Below are positions 49,674 through 49,800 of a DNA stretch of 49,800 bases, one piece after another. Position 1 is the stretch's first letter. Each line of letters begins with the position of its first letter. The DNA comes from AP-15 sp036500965 (GTDB taxonomy: Bacteria > Pseudomonadota > Alphaproteobacteria > ATCC43930 > CGMCC-115725). The notes beneath the pieces were generated by a model. The model saw only the letters and a program-made list of their open reading frames with translations. It searched no databases and was not told the DNA's origin. The translations under genes were made by a program, and so were the position numbers. Location: NCBI GenBank assembly GCA_036500965.1, contig DASYBC010000006.1, positions 1 through 49,800 on the forward strand, written 5' to 3'.

Positions 49674-49703
49674 TTGACGGTGGGTTTGGGGTGGGGGTAT
49701 AAG
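49674..49703 (+). promoter_or_regulatory. Strong sigma70-like promoter, probably of an rRNA operon
   Basis: TTGACG at 49674-49679 and TATAAG at 49698-49703 are separated by 18 bases. This is the best -35/-10 pair seen in the window, placed in a G-rich, gene-free stretch. Confidence 0.6.
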
Positions 49704-49800
49704 CAGCGCCCCGCCGGGTTGCGGGCTTGGGCCGGAGGGTTTGGGCTGGGCCGGGCGGGATTGTTGATTGAGACTGTGGATCAAGGAAGGGATGCGCGGA
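49704..49800 (+). other. Putative rrn leader, cut by the window edge
   Basis: After the promoter comes a leader ending ATTGTTGATTGAGACTGTGG then ATCAAGGAAGGGATGCGCGG A. The last part resembles the region just upstream of mature 16S rRNA in alphaproteobacteria (a purine-rich run followed by GATGCGCGGACGGC-like sequence). The 16S gene would start a few hundred bases beyond the edge. This rests on resemblance alone. Confidence 0.4.

Overview
The window is high-GC, gene-dense DNA from an alphaproteobacterium, most likely a soil or freshwater Rhodospirillales/Rhizobiales-type organism (inference). The clues are an rne / penicillin-binding protein 1A / prfB neighbourhood, a DUF1489 gene, a BoxR-type regulator (HTH plus shikimate-kinase fold) and alphaproteobacterial intergenic palindromes. 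No tRNA, rRNA body or CRISPR array was recognised. The last 130 bases look like the promoter and leader of an rRNA operon.

Layout. (1) 0.2-2.0 kb: a Tat-exported gamma-glutamylcyclotransferase-like protein with a frameshift in its signal peptide, and a LOG-family protein. (2) 2.0-7.5 kb, an accessory block: a VapBC pair; a six-gene minus-strand operon made of TcmP, a Gp37/Gp68 three-Cys protein, the three subunits of cobalt-type thiocyanate hydrolase (order scnB-scnA-scnC) and a P15K-like assembly factor; a 3' fragment of a duplicated 2-hydroxyacyl-CoA lyase gene; and a RelE/Phd toxin-antitoxin pair. (3) 7.5-19.5 kb, mostly core: intact 2-hydroxyacyl-CoA lyase, prfB with the classical programmed +1 frameshift, PBP1A, RNase E with a very long acidic insertion, an M48/TPR protease and a DsbA-family protein. 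(4) 19.5-25 kb: a mobile palindromic repeat, a frameshifted flavin monooxygenase, a GNAT acetyltransferase, a GFA-family protein, a frameshifted Ni/Co permease and an Nramp transporter. (5) 25.3-31 kb: an aerobic benzoyl-CoA (box) cluster with divergent bclA and boxR-boxC-boxB, but without boxA or the semialdehyde dehydrogenase. (6) 31.5-38.4 kb: a heme-oxygenase-like small protein, two acyl-CoA dehydrogenases, a DUF4258/DUF2283 pair, an NDP-forming acyl-CoA synthetase and an enoyl-CoA hydratase. (7) 38.4-45 kb, a decayed accessory stretch: a broken AAA-ATPase operon interrupted by a second copy of the palindromic repeat, an HpcH/HpaI aldolase, a glyoxalase-fold protein, a CmcJ/NvfI-type oxygenase, an IS5-type transposase fragment, a nitroreductase, a sulfatase remnant and a SnoaL-like protein. 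(8) 45.4-49.8 kb: a biotin-dependent acyl-CoA carboxylase pair (methylcrotonyl-CoA type), DUF1489 and the presumed rrn promoter.

How it fits together. Much of the window serves CoA-thioester catabolism: benzoate activation and ring epoxidation (bclA, boxB, boxC), beta-oxidation-like steps, CoA ligation, C-C lyase and carboxylase chemistry. Thiocyanate hydrolase needs cobalt, and a NiCoT permease lies 18 kb away, a plausible but unproven link. Three otherwise intact genes (Tat/GGCT, flavin monooxygenase, NiCoT) each appear to lack one base, so sequencing or assembly error should be considered before calling them pseudogenes. The most unusual items are the TcmP / three-Cys / thiocyanate hydrolase operon and the about 120-bp palindromic element, whose second copy interrupts a recognisable reading frame.
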